Shown: piece by piece, positions 8,499-28,429 of the stretch
How positions within the stretch are numbered: position 1 is the first letter of the stretch
Layout of the letters: each line of letters begins with the position of its first letter
DNA from: Lautropia dentalis
GTDB taxonomy: Bacteria > Pseudomonadota > Gammaproteobacteria > Burkholderiales > Burkholderiaceae_E
Assembly (NCBI RefSeq): GCF_003892345.1
Contig: NZ_RRUE01000002.1
Span: 186,001-250,000 of the forward strand
Direction: 5' to 3'
DNA: 64,000 bases
The notes under the pieces: model-generated
What the model was told of the DNA's origin: nothing
Databases searched by the model: none
Seen by the model: the letters and a program-made list of their open reading frames with translations, nothing else
Position numbers and translations under genes: made by a program

Positions 8499-9884
8499 TC
8501 ACTCCAGGTCGTCGCTGAGGAAGACCGGCTTCTCGGTCTGGTCCAGCGGAAGCAGCAGGTTGAGCACCACGGCCGTGATGCCACCGGCGGAGATGGAGTT
8601 CTGGAAAAGTACGGGAAGCTGCTGGAAGACTTCCGGTTCGAAGGCAACCCCCAGACCCAGGCCCACCGAGGTGGCCGCAATGATGGTCTCACGCCGACGG
8701 ATACCGTTGGTCATGAGGATGCGCACACCAGCAATGGTGATGAGGCCGAACATCAGCACCATCGCCCCGCCCAGCACGGGGGCCGGGATGGTGGTGAAGA
8801 TCCGCCCCACCACCGGGAACAGCCCGAGCAGCACGAGGATGACGGCGATGTACTTGCCCACGTGGCGCGAAGCCACGCCCGTCATCTGAATGACGCCGTT
8901 GTTCTGTGCGAACGTGGTGAGTGGCAGCGACCCCAGTGCGGTGGCAATGACGGAGACGAGGCCGTCGGCCAGAACGCCGCCGCGCAGCCGTCGCGTGTAC
9001 TCATCACCTTCGATGGGCTGCCCCGACACCATGGCCGTGGCGGTGAGATCCCCCACCGCCTCGAAGACACTGAGCAGGTAGATGGCGCCCGCCACCACGA
9101 AGGCATGGCTATCGAACGCGAAACCATACTTGAAGGGCACCGGGATCGTGACCAGCGGCAAGCCGTCCAACGACGAGAAATCAACCTTGCCCCAGAAGAG
9201 CGCAATGAGGTAGCCGATGACCAGGCCCACCGCAATGCCGCTCATGCGCAGCAGCGGATTCTTCAGGCAGTTGAAGAACAGCACGATCAGCAGCACCAGA
9301 GATGCCAGTCCAAGGTTCTCCATCGAACCGAAGCTGCCATTGGCCTTGGCCACAAAGCCACCGCCGAAGTCGGTGATGCCCACATGGATCAGGCTCAGAC
9401 CGATGAGCATGACCACCACACCACTGACGGTTGGCGTGATGACACGCTTCAGATACGGCAGCAACCAGGCCGACGCACAGACCAGGAACGCCCCCACGAA
9501 GGACACGCCCAGCAGCGCGGACAGCATGGCATGCTCGTCGAGACCGTCCGCCTTCATGGCGGTGCCCAGCGCAATCATCACCGTCACGAACGAAAAGTTG
9601 ACCGACTGGATGGACAGCATGCCGGAACCCACCGGTCCAAAACGGTTGACCTGCAGCCACGTACCGATGCCGGACGCCACCATGGCCATGGACACCAGAT
9701 AGGCCGTCATCTCCACAGGCAGACTCAGCGCCTGTCCGACGATCAGCGCCGGCGTGATCATGGGCACGAAGATGGCCAGCAGGTGGGTGATCGCGCTGAG
9801 CAGGGCGTTGCCCAGGGGAGGCCTGTCTTCCAGACGATAGACGAGGTCGGACGGATCGGTGGTACGGGCAGGGTGAGAACTCAT
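8499..9884 (-). CDS. NCS2-family nucleobase permease (xanthine/uracil type)
   Basis: Inner-membrane nucleobase:cation symporter of 461 residues with about 14 predicted membrane segments. After YRLEDRPPLGNALLSAITHL, a family signature, come FGPVGSGMLSIQSVNF and the substrate region SVFEAVGDLTATAMVSG with the conserved Glu, then TTFAQNNGVIQMTGVASRHVG, the NCS2 motif 1 region. It resembles xanthine/urate carriers (UapA/XanQ) more than uracil carriers, but the exact substrate is open. ATG at 9884 (MSSHPARTT) is preferred; in-frame starts up to 9968 would add 28 poorly hydrophobic residues. The tannase pseudogene follows after 26 bases, so they probably formed one transcript. Confidence 0.88.
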   Translation of the reverse strand: MSSHPARTTDPSDLVYRLEDRPPLGNALLSAITHLLAIFVPMITPALIVGQALSLPVEMTAYLVSMAMVASGIGTWLQVNRFGPVGSGMLSIQSVNFSFVTVMIALGTAMKADGLDEHAMLSALLGVSFVGAFLVCASAWLLPYLKRVITPTVSGVVVMLIGLSLIHVGITDFGGGFVAKANGSFGSMENLGLASLVLLIVLFFNCLKNPLLRMSGIAVGLVIGYLIALFWGKVDFSSLDGLPLVTIPVPFKYGFAFDSHAFVVAGAIYLLSVFEAVGDLTATAMVSGQPIEGDEYTRRLRGGVLADGLVSVIATALGSLPLTTFAQNNGVIQMTGVASRHVGKYIAVILVLLGLFPVVGRIFTTIPAPVLGGAMVLMFGLITIAGVRILMTNGIRRRETIIAATSVGLGLGVAFEPEVFQQLPVLFQNSISAGGITAVVLNLLLPLDQTEKPVFLSDDLE

Positions 9885-10039
9885 TGTTGAAGTGGGTTGT
9901 TGTGATTCTGAATAATGAATTCTTTCCATCCAGCACTGCGGTGAACAGAACGATTCGGCCATCTGCACGACGACATGATAGGCATGTGTGTCATCAACAC
10001 CGTGCCACAGCAGGCAGCCAGTATCAGAATGCTGGATAC

Positions 10040-10076
10040 AAAAAACCCGCCAGCTCCCGAAGTGGAAGGCGGCGGG
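10040..10076 (-). terminator. Intrinsic terminator after rpsJ
   Basis: On the minus strand CCCGCC and GGCGGG form a stem, with an inner CTTCC/GGGAG helix, followed by six T residues. It lies about 58 bases after the rpsJ stop and marks the end of the ribosomal transcript. Confidence 0.8.
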
Positions 10077-10133
10077 CCTGGGGCAGGGCGATCCGGACAG
10101 CGGCAGGTGAACCAGACGCTGCCGTGGACATGA

Positions 10134-10445
10134 TCACTGCAGTTTGATTTCCACGTCGACGCCAGCAGGCAGGTCGAGCTTCATCAGCGCATCGACGGTC
10201 TTGTCGGTCGGATCCACGATGTCCATCAGACGCAGGTGCGTGCGGATTTCCAGCTGGTCGCGCGACGTTTTGTTGACGTGCGGCGAACGCAGCACATCGA
10301 AACGCTCGATGCGGGTCGGCAACGGCACCGGGCCATGCACCACTGCACCGGTACGCTTGGCCGTATCAACGATCTCGGCAGCGGACTGGTCGATCAGCTT
10401 GTAATCGAACGCTTTCAGACGGATACGGATTTTCTGGTTTGCCAT
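10134..10445 (-). CDS. rpsJ: 30S ribosomal protein S10
   Basis: 103 residues, standard length. It begins [19 protein letters not shown] and contains the NusE loop region [22 protein letters not shown] (given in parts), used both in the 30S head and in NusB-S10 antitermination. ATG at 10445. It follows tuf after 68 bases. In most relatives rpsJ is the first gene of the S10 operon with rplC behind it, but here a terminator and an unrelated permease follow. Confidence 0.98.
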   Translation of the reverse strand: MANQKIRIRLKAFDYKLIDQSAAEIVDTAKRTGAVVHGPVPLPTRIERFDVLRSPHVNKTSRDQLEIRTHLRLMDIVDPTDKTVDALMKLDLPAGVDVEIKLQ

Positions 10446-10513
10446 GGTGATTCCTTAAAGAGCGAGGAGCGCGCGGCAGACGCGCTCCTATTCTGCGGGA
10501 TGAAACGTGAAAA

Positions 10514-11704
<1,191 letters not shown>

Positions 11705-11754
11705 TTGTATTTACTCCTGATGCTTGTTCAGTCAGTGTTGGTCTGTGGTCCGGA

Positions 11755-13860
11755 TCACTTGGTCCGGGCCGCAATCACAGCCTCGGCGACGTTCTTCGGC
11801 GCTTCGGCGTATTGTTTGAATTCCATAGTGTAAGTGGCACGACCCTGCGTCAGCGAACGCAGTGTGGTGGCGTAGCCGAACATCTCGGCCAGCGGCACTT
11901 CGGCTTTCACCTGCTTGCCACCGCCCACCATGTCTTCCATGCCCTGGATCATGCCGCGCCGCGAGGACAGGTCGCCCATCACGGTACCGGCATACTCTTC
12001 CGGCGTTTCCACTTCCACGGCCATCATCGGCTCCAGCAGAACCGGGCTGGCCTTGCGCATGCCTTCCTTGAACGCCATCGAACCCGCCTGCTTGAAGGCG
12101 TTTTCGTTGGAGTCCACGTCGTGGTACGAACCGAAGTGCAGCGTGACCTTCACGTCCACCACCGGATAGCCGGCCAGCACGCCAGTCGGCAGGGTGTCTT
12201 CGATACCCTTCTGCACCGCGGGGATGAACTCGCGCGGCACCACACCGCCCTTGATGGCGTCGACGAACTCGAAGTTCGGGCCGCCCGGCTCCAGCGGTTC
12301 CAGCTTGAGCACGACGTGACCGTACTGGCCGCGACCACCGGACTGCTTGACGAACTTGGCTTCGGCAGCGTCGACCGTCTTGCGGATGGTTTCGCGGTAG
12401 GCCACCTGCGGTTTGCCCACGTTGGCTTCCACGTTGAACTCGCGCTTCATCCGGTCGACGATGATCTCGAGGTGCAGCTCGCCCATGCCACCGATGATGG
12501 TCTGCCCCGACTCTTCGTCGGTGTGCACGCGGAAGGACGGATCCTCGGCGGCCAGACGCGACAGCGCCAGACCCATTTTTTCCTGGTCGGCCTTGGACTT
12601 CGGCTCGATGGCCTGACGGATCACCGGCTCGGGGAAGACCATGCGCTCGAGAATGATCGGGTTCTGCACGTCGGTCAGCGTCTCGCCGGTGGTGACCTCT
12701 TTCAGGCCCACGACGGCGGCGATGTCACCGGCACGCACTTCCTTGATCTCTTCGCGGTTGTTGGCGTGCATCTGCAGCAGACGGCCGATACGCTCCTTCT
12801 TGCCACGGGTGGCGTTGAGCACGGTGTCGCCGGAGTTCAGCACACCCGAGTACACACGCACGAAGGTCAGCTGGCCCACGAACGGGTCGGTCATCAGCTT
12901 GAATGCCAGCGCAGCGAATTTCTCGTTGTCGTCGGCCTTGCGGGTGACCTTCTCGTGATCTTCGGTTTCGCCCTCGATCGGCGGAATTTCCACCGGCGAC
13001 GGCAGGAAGTCGATGACCGCGTCGAGCATGCGCTGCACGCCCTTGTTCTTGAAGGCGGTACCGCACAGCATCGGCTGGATTTCGTTGGCGATGGTGCGCT
13101 TGCGCAGACCGGCCTTGATCTTGTCCTCGGGCAGGTCGCCGTTCTCGAGGTACTCGTTCATCAGGTCCTCGTCGGACTCGGCGGCGGCTTCCAGCATTTT
13201 TTCGCGCCACTCTTCCGCCGAAGCCTTCAGCTCGGCCGGAATGTCGCGATACTCGAATTTCATGCCCTGGGTGGAGTCGTCCCAGTAGATGGCCTTCATC
13301 TTGATCAGGTCGACCACGCCCTCGAACTTGTCCTCGGCACCGATGGGGATGACCACGGGCACGGGATTGGCACGCAGGCGGGTCTTCATCTGGTCATAGA
13401 CCTTGAAGAAGTTCGCGCCGGTACGGTCCATCTTGTTCACGAAGGCCAGACGGGGCACATGGTACTTGTTGGCCTGACGCCAGACGGTTTCGGACTGCGG
13501 CTGAACACCACCCACGGCGCAGTACACCATGCAGGCGCCGTCGAGCACGCGCATGGAACGTTCCACTTCGATGGTGAAGTCGACGTGTCCCGGGGTGTCG
13601 ATGATGTTGATGCGATGTTCGGGATAGGAAAGGTCCATGCCCTTCCAGAAGGTGGTCACAGCGGCGGAGGTGATGGTGATGCCACGCTCCTGCTCCTGTT
13701 CCATCCAGTCCGTGGTGGCCGCGCCATCATGCACTTCACCCAGCTTGTGGTTCACGCCGGTGTAGAACAGGATGCGCTCGGTGGTCGTGGTTTTTCCTGC
13801 ATCGATGTGGGCCGAAATACCAATATTCCGGTAGCGCTCGATGGGGGTCTTGCGAGCCAT
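11755..13860 (-). CDS. fusA: Elongation factor G
   Basis: 701-residue translocase GTPase, full length. G1 motif AHIDAGKT at residues 17-24, [15 protein letters not shown] as G3, and [11 protein letters not shown] as G4. The C-terminal domains IV and V include [15 protein letters not shown] and the end [18 protein letters not shown]. It sits between rpsG and tuf in the normal str order. Confidence 0.99.
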   Translation of the reverse strand: MARKTPIERYRNIGISAHIDAGKTTTTERILFYTGVNHKLGEVHDGAATTDWMEQEQERGITITSAAVTTFWKGMDLSYPEHRINIIDTPGHVDFTIEVERSMRVLDGACMVYCAVGGVQPQSETVWRQANKYHVPRLAFVNKMDRTGANFFKVYDQMKTRLRANPVPVVIPIGAEDKFEGVVDLIKMKAIYWDDSTQGMKFEYRDIPAELKASAEEWREKMLEAAAESDEDLMNEYLENGDLPEDKIKAGLRKRTIANEIQPMLCGTAFKNKGVQRMLDAVIDFLPSPVEIPPIEGETEDHEKVTRKADDNEKFAALAFKLMTDPFVGQLTFVRVYSGVLNSGDTVLNATRGKKERIGRLLQMHANNREEIKEVRAGDIAAVVGLKEVTTGETLTDVQNPIILERMVFPEPVIRQAIEPKSKADQEKMGLALSRLAAEDPSFRVHTDEESGQTIIGGMGELHLEIIVDRMKREFNVEANVGKPQVAYRETIRKTVDAAEAKFVKQSGGRGQYGHVVLKLEPLEPGGPNFEFVDAIKGGVVPREFIPAVQKGIEDTLPTGVLAGYPVVDVKVTLHFGSYHDVDSNENAFKQAGSMAFKEGMRKASPVLLEPMMAVEVETPEEYAGTVMGDLSSRRGMIQGMEDMVGGGKQVKAEVPLAEMFGYATTLRSLTQGRATYTMEFKQYAEAPKNVAEAVIAARTK

Positions 13861-13988
13861 GATGGTGAGTCCTTGAGTAATACATTAAAGCACTGGACCG
13901 GCAGCAGCTGCCGAGGTTCGGCAGAGGCCAGCCAGTCCGGTGCAGGGACAGGACGGAAGTCCTGTTGCCGTGAAGAACGGCGCGTTGC

Positions 13989-14459
13989 TCAGAAGCGGAA
14001 GTGCGAGAAGGCGCGGTTGGCCTCGGCCATGCGGTGAACCTCGTCGCGACGCTTGACGGCGCCACCACGGTTCTCGGCCGCTTCCATCAGTTCATTGGCC
14101 AGACGCTGGCCCATGGATTTTTCGGCGCGCTTCTTGGCGGCTTCACGCAGCCAGCGCATGGCCAGCGCGGTACGGCGAACCGGGCGAACCTCGACGGGCA
14201 CCTGGTAGTTTGCACCACCGACACGACGGCTCTTGACCTCGACCATCGGGCGGGAGTTGGCCAGGGCGGAGTTGAACACCTCGATGGGGTCCTTGCCGCT
14301 CTTGCTGCGGATGATTTCGAAGGCGCCGTACAGGATGCGTTCGGCCACGGCTTTCTTGCCGGACAGCATCAGCACGTTGATGAACTTGGCGACTTCTTCG
14401 TTGTGATAGAGCGGATCCGGCAGGATCACGCGCTTCGGTACTTCGCGACGACGTGGCAT
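13989..14459 (-). CDS. rpsG: 30S ribosomal protein S7
   Basis: 156 residues, normal length. It begins [20 protein letters not shown] and contains [16 protein letters not shown] and AIRW-like [15 protein letters not shown]7 starts assembly of the 30S head. It is separated from rpsL by 447 bases, a longer gap than usual for the str operon. Confidence 0.99.
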   Translation of the reverse strand: MPRRREVPKRVILPDPLYHNEEVAKFINVLMLSGKKAVAERILYGAFEIIRSKSGKDPIEVFNSALANSRPMVEVKSRRVGGANYQVPVEVRPVRRTALAMRWLREAAKKRAEKSMGQRLANELMEAAENRGGAVKRRDEVHRMAEANRAFSHFRF

Positions 14460-14906
14460 GTTTACCTCTGATTGACTTCAGCTGGTGTGGCAACCGGCGT
14501 TTTCCAGACCCCTTCCCGTTGCAGGTCCGCCCCGTGACGGGCGAAATGAACGGAAAGGGACTCCTGCTGCCCCTTCGGGGCGGGCCCGCTACGGTCTCTG
14601 TCCGGTCTGGCCCACGAGGGCCGGGACCGCCCAGACGGCGACAACGGTACAGGAGGGAAGAACGCCGGTGCGTTCCTTGGCCCCGCAGCTTTCGCCCTTC
14701 TGAAACCCGCTTCGAAGCGCTGCTTCCGTTGCCGGAAGCCGGCCGTGGTGTGTGACACGGCCGTTGCGATGGAAGGCGTATTTCCGGGTTGCGGCGAGCC
14801 GGGGCCGCTTACTGGATGGCGGGCCACCTGCAAAGCAGGCCATCTGCCCTTTCCACCCGTCCTGCGCCGGCACCACGAAACCGCGGTACCGGGCACAAAC
14901 CGATGA
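14460..14906 (-). other. Long rpsL-rpsG spacer without a recognisable gene
   Basis: No open frame here looks like a protein on either strand. It is GC-rich with several short inverted repeats, such as the CCCCTTCGGGGC loop near 14571. Nothing in it matches a clear promoter. It may be a leader for rpsG regulation by S7 or decayed sequence; neither can be shown. Confidence 0.5.
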
Positions 14907-15287
14907 TTACTTGGCAGCCTTGGGCCGCTTGGCGCCGTACTTGGAACGGGCCTGCTTGCGGTCCTTCACGCCCTGCAGGTCGAGCGAACCACGAACGATG
15001 TGGTAACGCACACCCGGCAAGTCCTTCACACGGCCGCCGCGGATGAGCACGACCGAGTGCTCCTGCAGGTTGTGGCCTTCACCGCCGATGTAGCTGATGA
15101 CCTCGAAGCCATTGGTGAGACGAACCTTGGCCACTTTACGCAGCGCGGAATTCGGCTTCTTGGGGGTGGTGGTGTATACGCGGGTGCAGACACCGCGGCG
15201 CTGCGGGCAATCTTCCAGCGCAGGGCTCTTGCTCTTGACGACCGCAGATTTGCGCGGTTTGCGTACGAGCTGATTGATGGTTGGCAT
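14907..15287 (-). CDS. rpsL: 30S ribosomal protein S12
   Basis: 126 residues, normal for proteobacteria. It begins [20 protein letters not shown]. The decoding-centre loops [16 protein letters not shown] and [14 protein letters not shown] both have the wild-type lysines (positions 43 and 88 counting Met), so no classic streptomycin-resistance change is present. A near-consensus promoter lies about 245 bases upstream. Confidence 0.99.
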   Translation of the reverse strand: MPTINQLVRKPRKSAVVKSKSPALEDCPQRRGVCTRVYTTTPKKPNSALRKVAKVRLTNGFEVISYIGGEGHNLQEHSVVLIRGGRVKDLPGVRYHIVRGSLDLQGVKDRKQARSKYGAKRPKAAK

Positions 15288-15697
15288 GGCTATTGACGCT
15301 GTGACTTGGGAGCAACCCGCCAGGGTTGCGTCGATCGGAGATCAATCCATGGCAACGCGCTACGGCGTCTGCCTGAATTCGATGGATCTGGCCGGACGAG
15401 CCGGACCAGCAAGGGACCGCCTGATGCCTGATGTCCCTTCGATCGACGCCGGGCTGCCGCAAAAGGCAAGCGCCGGTGCTACCCAAAGAGCGCATCTGGC
15501 GCGACAAGCAGAGGGCCGCCCCAGGAACAGGGGAGTATAAAAGGAGTGTGCAGGCGAGTCAACGCGCTGCGGCCTGACGGGCCGTTACGGCTTTTACGGT
15601 GCGCGTTGCCCGTGGCTGACAGGCAGCGTCCCCGTTGCAGCATCCGGCTGTGGCGGTACCCATGCGGGCGCCCGAGCCGCCGCCGGACAGGGATGGT
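15288..15697 (-). other. Leader and promoter region of rpsL
   Basis: No gene is seen in these 410 bases. The part from 15288 to about 15527 would be the rpsL 5' leader of around 240 bases. The rest separates the promoter from the end of the HicB-like gene. Confidence 0.6.
15534..15562 (-). promoter_or_regulatory. Sigma-70 promoter for rpsL and the str operon
   Basis: On the minus strand TTGACT is followed after exactly 17 bases by TATACT, which is 5 of 6 consensus bases for each box. Predicted start near 15527. Confidence 0.75.
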
Positions 15698-15919
15698 TCA
15701 GCGCGCCGGGCTCACCCACGCATAGCCGCCACTGCGCAGGTTCTGATTGGCCTGTGCCGCCAGTGCGGCGCCGGCTGGCGGCAGGGAGCGCATGACCTCG
15801 CGCACGGCGGTTTCGGCTTCGGCCAGGCTGTTGCCGGTGGCGGTGCAGCCGGGAAGATCGGGGACGTAGGCACGGAAGCAGCTGCCGCGCTGCTCGATCA
15901 CGATGGCGTAGGTCGTCAT
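15698..15919 (-). CDS. HicB-like antitoxin-family protein, without a HicA partner
   Basis: 73 residues. The ATG at 15919 follows CTGGAGAAG. The fold signature is MTTYAIVIEQRGSCFRAYVP then DLPGCTATGNSLAEAETAVR, as in the partial RNase H fold of HicB. HicB proteins usually neutralise a small HicA mRNA-cleaving toxin made from the adjacent gene. No HicA-like frame of 55-80 residues with a conserved His is visible on either side, and the C-terminal DNA-binding domain found in longer HicB proteins is absent. It may be a solitary regulator or a relic. Confidence 0.7.
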   Translation of the reverse strand: MTTYAIVIEQRGSCFRAYVPDLPGCTATGNSLAEAETAVREVMRSLPPAGAALAAQANQNLRSGGYAWVSPAR

Positions 15920-16360
15920 GTTCTGCTTCTCCAGGGGACGGAAGATGCAACGACGGGAAGAGGATATTGTCCGTGGAACCGCTGGGCGGAAAGGTGACGC
16001 AGTTGGTACATGCCGTGAAAAGGGAGTCAGTGAACCGCCCTTCCGTTCTGCGGTGCCCAGCCGGATGGTCGGCGCTGACAGGGTCAGCCCCTGACGATCC
16101 GGCGTCGCACCATTTGACATGAGCTTCGATGCCGCGGGCGTTGCGCCGTCCTACGGAATAGTAATTATTTGTAACTGTGTCGTTCGGACTGGCATTTCTG
16201 CCATGTGGAACGTACACGATAGGTGTGTTTGAGCATTCAGGCCAGGGGGACGAAAGATGCCTGAAACGCCCGAAAAAAACGGGCCTGCAGCCAGCAACGC
16301 CAGCAGCAGACCCATCGGGCTGCCTTTTTGAAAAGCAGCCACTCACTTACGCAGGGAGGC
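15920..16360. other. Intergenic region between HicB-like gene and rpoC
   Basis: No convincing gene. An AT-rich patch at 16155-16185 could hold the promoter of the HicB-like gene, but no clean pair of boxes is seen. Near 16270-16340 are inverted repeats that probably end rpoC transcription (listed apart). Confidence 0.5.
16267..16338 (-). terminator. Hairpins after rpoC, probable terminator region
   Basis: Downstream of the rpoC stop on the minus strand are two hairpins: GGCTGC/GCAGCC around 16317-16339, and GCCCG/CGGGC around a seven-T loop at 16270-16287. Neither has an ideal T-run, so the exact end is uncertain. Confidence 0.4.
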
Positions 16361-20704
<4,344 letters not shown>

Positions 20705-20734
20705 GGGTTCTCCGTTGAATTCCTAGTGCGTGGC

Positions 20735-24850
<4,116 letters not shown>

Positions 24851-25189
24851 GGACTCTCCGTGAGACGTCGGGGTCACGATAGGCGAACAGAAACTGGGAC
24901 GTGGGCGGTGCGCCGCAGGGTACTGATCGTGGACTGGCAGGCAGCCAGTGACACATGGACCTCATGGCCCTGGCTGAAAAAGAGGGGTGGGGGAACGAAA
25001 CCCGCTGCAACACCCGGCTCGGTGACCGCCATCTGCGGGGGCGGGACGGAACGGGGTCTTGCAGAGCGTTTCACGTGGCCTGTGGCCACAAAACCCGGGG
25101 CCGCGAACGGACCCGGGTGATACACGGCAAATGACCGAGGCCCCGAAACTGCAGACCCCGGTCCGTTTGCCCTAGGCAAAAGCCGTCAA
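24851..25189 (-). other. rplL-rpoB spacer
   Basis: No gene seen. In enterobacteria this spacer holds an attenuator and an RNase III site. Here there are GC-rich inverted stretches near 25060-25160, but no stem with a T-run that can be called an attenuator. Confidence 0.45.
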
Positions 25190-25576
25190 TTACTTGACTT
25201 CGACTTTGGCGCCGGCGTCTTCCAGCTGTTTCTTCAGGGCGTCGGCGTCGGCTTTCGAGATGCCTTCCTTCACAGGCTTCGGAGCACCGTCGACCAGGTC
25301 CTTGGCTTCTTTCAGGCCCAGGCCGGTGGCGGCACGCACGACCTTGATCACCTCGACTTTCTTCTCGCCGGCGGCGGCCAGAACGACGGTGAACTCGGTC
25401 TGCTCTTCGGCAGCAGCGCCAGCAGCGGCGCCACCAGCGGCCGGAGCGGCCACGGCGACGGCAGCGGCAGCAGCCGACACGCCGAATTTCTCTTCCATCA
25501 TCTTGATCAGTTCGGACAGTTCCAGAACCGTCATGCCTGCGACTGCGTCGAGGATCTCTTCTTTGCTCAGTGCCAT
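25190..25576 (-). CDS. rplL: 50S ribosomal protein L7/L12
   Basis: 128 residues. The N-terminal dimerisation part [20 protein letters not shown] is followed by an alanine-rich hinge ([19 protein letters not shown]) and the factor-binding domain with [20 protein letters not shown]. It forms the L12 stalk on L10, whose gene lies just upstream. Confidence 0.99.
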   Translation of the reverse strand: MALSKEEILDAVAGMTVLELSELIKMMEEKFGVSAAAAAVAVAAPAAGGAAAGAAAEEQTEFTVVLAAAGEKKVEVIKVVRAATGLGLKEAKDLVDGAPKPVKEGISKADADALKKQLEDAGAKVEVK

Positions 25577-25647
25577 TTGGAATTACTCCAGTTCAATTGC
25601 GTAGGTTTGTCGGTTGAATGCCCGACAGTCGATGTTCTTGGGGTTGC

Positions 25648-26172
25648 TCAGGCAGCTTCCTGCTTGTCGCGCACGGCCGCCAGGCCGCGAACGAACTTCG
25701 TCGGCACCTCGTTGAGGGTGCGAACGAAGGTGGCAACCGGTGCCTGCATGGTGCCCAGCAGCTTGGCCAGCAGCTCGTCGCGGCTCGGCATGGTGGCCAG
25801 GGCCTGAACCCCGGCGATGTCCATGACCACGTTGGGCATGGCACCACCCTTGAGCACGAGCTGATCGTTGGCCTTGGCGAAGGCAGCCATCAGCTTGGCC
25901 GGCGCAACCGGGTCAGTGGAAATGCCATACATCAGCGGACCGGCCATCTGGTCGGCAAGCTTCTCGTAGGGCGTTCCCTGAACGGCGCGACGTACCAGCG
26001 TGTTTTTCAACACGCGCAGATACACACCCGATTCCCGTGCCTGCTTGCGCAGCTGGGTAATCTTCTCGACTGTCAGACCACGGTACTCGGCCAGGATGAT
26101 CGAGCCAGCCGTTGCCACCTGGGCAGAGACTTCCTCGATAACGGCCGCTTTCTCTTCACGATTGAGAGCCAC
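25648..26172 (-). CDS. rplJ: 50S ribosomal protein L10
   Basis: 174 residues, standard. It begins [20 protein letters not shown] and has [20 protein letters not shown] and the [10 protein letters not shown] segment. Its C-terminal helix holds the L12 dimers. The gene is preceded by a 346-base leader, where L10-L12 autoregulation usually acts. Confidence 0.99.
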   Translation of the reverse strand: MALNREEKAAVIEEVSAQVATAGSIILAEYRGLTVEKITQLRKQARESGVYLRVLKNTLVRRAVQGTPYEKLADQMAGPLMYGISTDPVAPAKLMAAFAKANDQLVLKGGAMPNVVMDIAGVQALATMPSRDELLAKLLGTMQAPVATFVRTLNEVPTKFVRGLAAVRDKQEAA

Positions 26173-26518
26173 GGTCTTTCCTTACAAATGAGATGGTTGT
26201 GCCGAAGCACGCCCATCGTTGACAACACGGCGATCAGGTGTGAAGTTTTCTGCCACAGCCAAAGCCGGCATGCGCGGGAAGCCCGCACCGCAAACCCTGT
26301 CTGCAATTGAAACCTTCATGCTTCAGGACCGCCATCTGCGTATGGCGTCCGGCGTTTCGGCCTGCTGCCTGCCGAAGCGTTTCGCTTCTTCAGGTAGTAA
26401 CGACCGGCCGGACATTCAAGGCGTCCCCACTCTGGCAGCACCTGCGTGCTGCCTCACGGCTGGCCCCATACGGTCTTTGATAACCCGCACCCGGAGGTGC
26501 GGCCCAAAGTTCTGTGAA
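26173..26518 (-). promoter_or_regulatory. rplJ leader region (likely L10 leader)
   Basis: Non-coding stretch between rplA and rplJ. An inverted repeat, CCGCACC/GGTGCGG at 26485-26502, lies right after the rplA stop. In many bacteria the L10-L12 complex binds the mRNA here to repress rplJL. Position supports this; the RNA fold itself was not verified. Confidence 0.45.
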
Positions 26519-27220
26519 TCAGGCGCCGGGGTTGACGGTCGCGGTATCGACCTTCACGCCCACGCCCATGGTGCTGGACACGGCCACCTTGCGCAGGTAC
26601 AGACCCTTCGAGGTGGCCGGCTTGGCACGAACCAGCGCATCGACCAGGGCTGCCAGGTTTTCCTGCAGCGCTGCCACGTCGAACGAGGCACGGCCGATGG
26701 TGCTGTGAATGATCCCGGCCTTGTCGGTACGGTACTGGACCTGACCCGACTTGGCGTTCTTGACGGCCTCGGCCACGTTGGGGGTGACGGTGCCGACCTT
26801 CGGGTTCGGCATCAGGCCACGGGGACCGAGGATCTGGCCCAGCGAGCCAACCACACGCATGGCGTCCGGCGAGGCGATGACCACGTCGAAGTTCAGGTTG
26901 CCGGCCTTGACCTGTTCGGCCAGGTCTTCCATGCCGACGATGTCGGCACCGGCAGCCTTGGCCTCGTCAGCCTTGGCACCCTGGGTGAACACGGCCACAC
27001 GCACCGGTTTGCCGGTACCACGGGGCAGCACCACCGAGCCACGCACCAGCTGGTCGGATTTGCGCGGGTCGATACCCAGTTGCACGGCCACGTCGACGGA
27101 CTCGTCGAACTTGGCGTTGGCGCATTCCTTCACCAGCGACAGGGCATCAGCGGCGGGGTACAGGCGGTTCGATTCGACCTTGGCGGCAAGTGCCTTGGCG
27201 CGTTTGCTGAGCTTGGCCAT
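26519..27220 (-). CDS. rplA: 50S ribosomal protein L1
   Basis: 233 residues. It begins [20 protein letters not shown] and has [20 protein letters not shown] and the signature [19 protein letters not shown]. The start codon follows the rplK stop with no gap, so the two are translationally coupled. L1 also binds its own mRNA leader as a repressor in known systems. Confidence 0.99.
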   Translation of the reverse strand: MAKLSKRAKALAAKVESNRLYPAADALSLVKECANAKFDESVDVAVQLGIDPRKSDQLVRGSVVLPRGTGKPVRVAVFTQGAKADEAKAAGADIVGMEDLAEQVKAGNLNFDVVIASPDAMRVVGSLGQILGPRGLMPNPKVGTVTPNVAEAVKNAKSGQVQYRTDKAGIIHSTIGRASFDVAALQENLAALVDALVRAKPATSKGLYLRKVAVSSTMGVGVKVDTATVNPGA

Positions 27221-27652
27221 TTATACGCCCTCCACGTTGACGCCCATGCTGCGGGCAGAGCCGGCGATGGTACGCACGGCAGCATCCAGATCGGCAGCGC
27301 TGAGGTCAGGCTGTTTGGTTTTGGCGATCTGCTCCAGCTGTTCGCGCGTGAGCGTACCCACCTTGTCGGTATGGGGGGTTTTGGAACCCTTGTCGATCTT
27401 GGCGGCCTTCTTGATCAGGATGGACGCCGGGGGCGTCTTCATGATGAAGGTGAAGCTCTTGTCGGCAAAGGCGGTGATCACCACGGGAATGGGCAGGCCC
27501 GGTTCCATGCCCTGGCTCTGGGCATTGAACTGCTTGCAGAATTCCATGATGTTCAGACCACGCTGACCCAGTGCGGGGCCGATCGGGGGCGAGGGGTTGG
27601 CTTTGCCTGCAGGAACCTGCAGCTTGATGAAGCCGACGATTTTCTTGGCCAT
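27221..27652 (-). CDS. rplK: 50S ribosomal protein L11
   Basis: 143 residues from the ATG at 27652 ([20 protein letters not shown]). An in-frame start 11 codons upstream is rejected, since L11 homology begins at [24 protein letters not shown] and the C-terminal [21 protein letters not shown] (rRNA-binding region, given in part) are intact. Confidence 0.98.
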   Translation of the reverse strand: MAKKIVGFIKLQVPAGKANPSPPIGPALGQRGLNIMEFCKQFNAQSQGMEPGLPIPVVITAFADKSFTFIMKTPPASILIKKAAKIDKGSKTPHTDKVGTLTREQLEQIAKTKQPDLSAADLDAAVRTIAGSARSMGVNVEGV

Positions 27653-27895
27653 GAAGGCTACTCCTGAGTGAGTGCGATCGCCCAAAGAGCGGCAGGCGGG
27701 GTAGGCCGGCCTTCTCCAGGCTCCTCAAAATGCAGTGTGCACGGGGCGCACTGCCTTGAAACCGTGCCGATGCCCGAAGACATCGATGCAGAATCGCGGA
27801 ATGGTACCAAACGTACGGCACTTCTGCAGTACCGTCGCTGGATTTGTCAACACCCGGTTCGACACCTGTCGCAACCGGGCGAAAGAAAAAGGGGA

Positions 27896-28429
27896 TCAGA
27901 CCTTTTCGACCTGACCGAACTCCAGCTCGACCGGGGTGGCACGGCCGAAGATGGTGACCGACACGGTGAGGCGGTTCTTGTCGTAGCTGACCTCTTCGAC
28001 GTTGCCGTTGAAGTCGGCAAACGGGCCTTCCTTGACCCGCACCATCTCGCCCACCTCGAAGAGCGTCTTGGGCCGCGGCTTTTCGACGCCCTCGGCCATC
28101 TGGCTCATGATCTTGTCGACTTCGGCCTGCGAGATGGCGGCAGGACGGTTGCCACTGCCACCCACGAAACCGGTGACCTTGCTGGTGTTCTTGACGAGGT
28201 GCCAGGTGTCGTCGTTCATTTCCATTTCGACGAGCACATAGCCCGGGAAGAAGCGGCGCTCACTGATGGTGCGCTGGCCGTTCTTCATTTCGACCACTTC
28301 TTCGGTGGGGACGAGAATCTGACCGAACAGATCCTGCATGCCCGAACGCTCGACCCGCTCACGAATGGCACGGCCAACGCTCTTTTCCATGCCCGAGTAG
28401 GCATGCACGACATACCAGCGTTTGCTCAT
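27896..28429 (-). CDS. nusG: Transcription termination/antitermination factor NusG
   Basis: 177 residues from ATG at 28429. The NGN domain starts [20 protein letters not shown] and includes [20 protein letters not shown]. The KOW motif is [18 protein letters not shown], ending LEFGQVEKV. The start overlaps the secE stop by one base (TGATG), so translation is coupled. Confidence 0.98.
   Translation of the reverse strand: MSKRWYVVHAYSGMEKSVGRAIRERVERSGMQDLFGQILVPTEEVVEMKNGQRTISERRFFPGYVLVEMEMNDDTWHLVKNTSKVTGFVGGSGNRPAAISQAEVDKIMSQMAEGVEKPRPKTLFEVGEMVRVKEGPFADFNGNVEEVSYDKNRLTVSVTIFGRATPVELEFGQVEKV

Noticed and set aside
8349-9890. Plus-strand frame of 513 residues opposite the NCS2 permease
   Set aside because: Complementary strand of a membrane protein gene; composition very rich in His, Gln and Arg, no start signal.
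16151-16342. 63-residue frame as a possible HicA toxin
   Set aside because: It is hydrophobic, lacks the HicA double-stranded RNA-binding pattern and conserved His, and overlaps the probable rpoC terminator.
27837-27860. TTGACA near 27850 on the minus strand, upstream of rplK
   Set aside because: No -10 box lies 15-19 bases downstream; the best hexamers are far from TATAAT.
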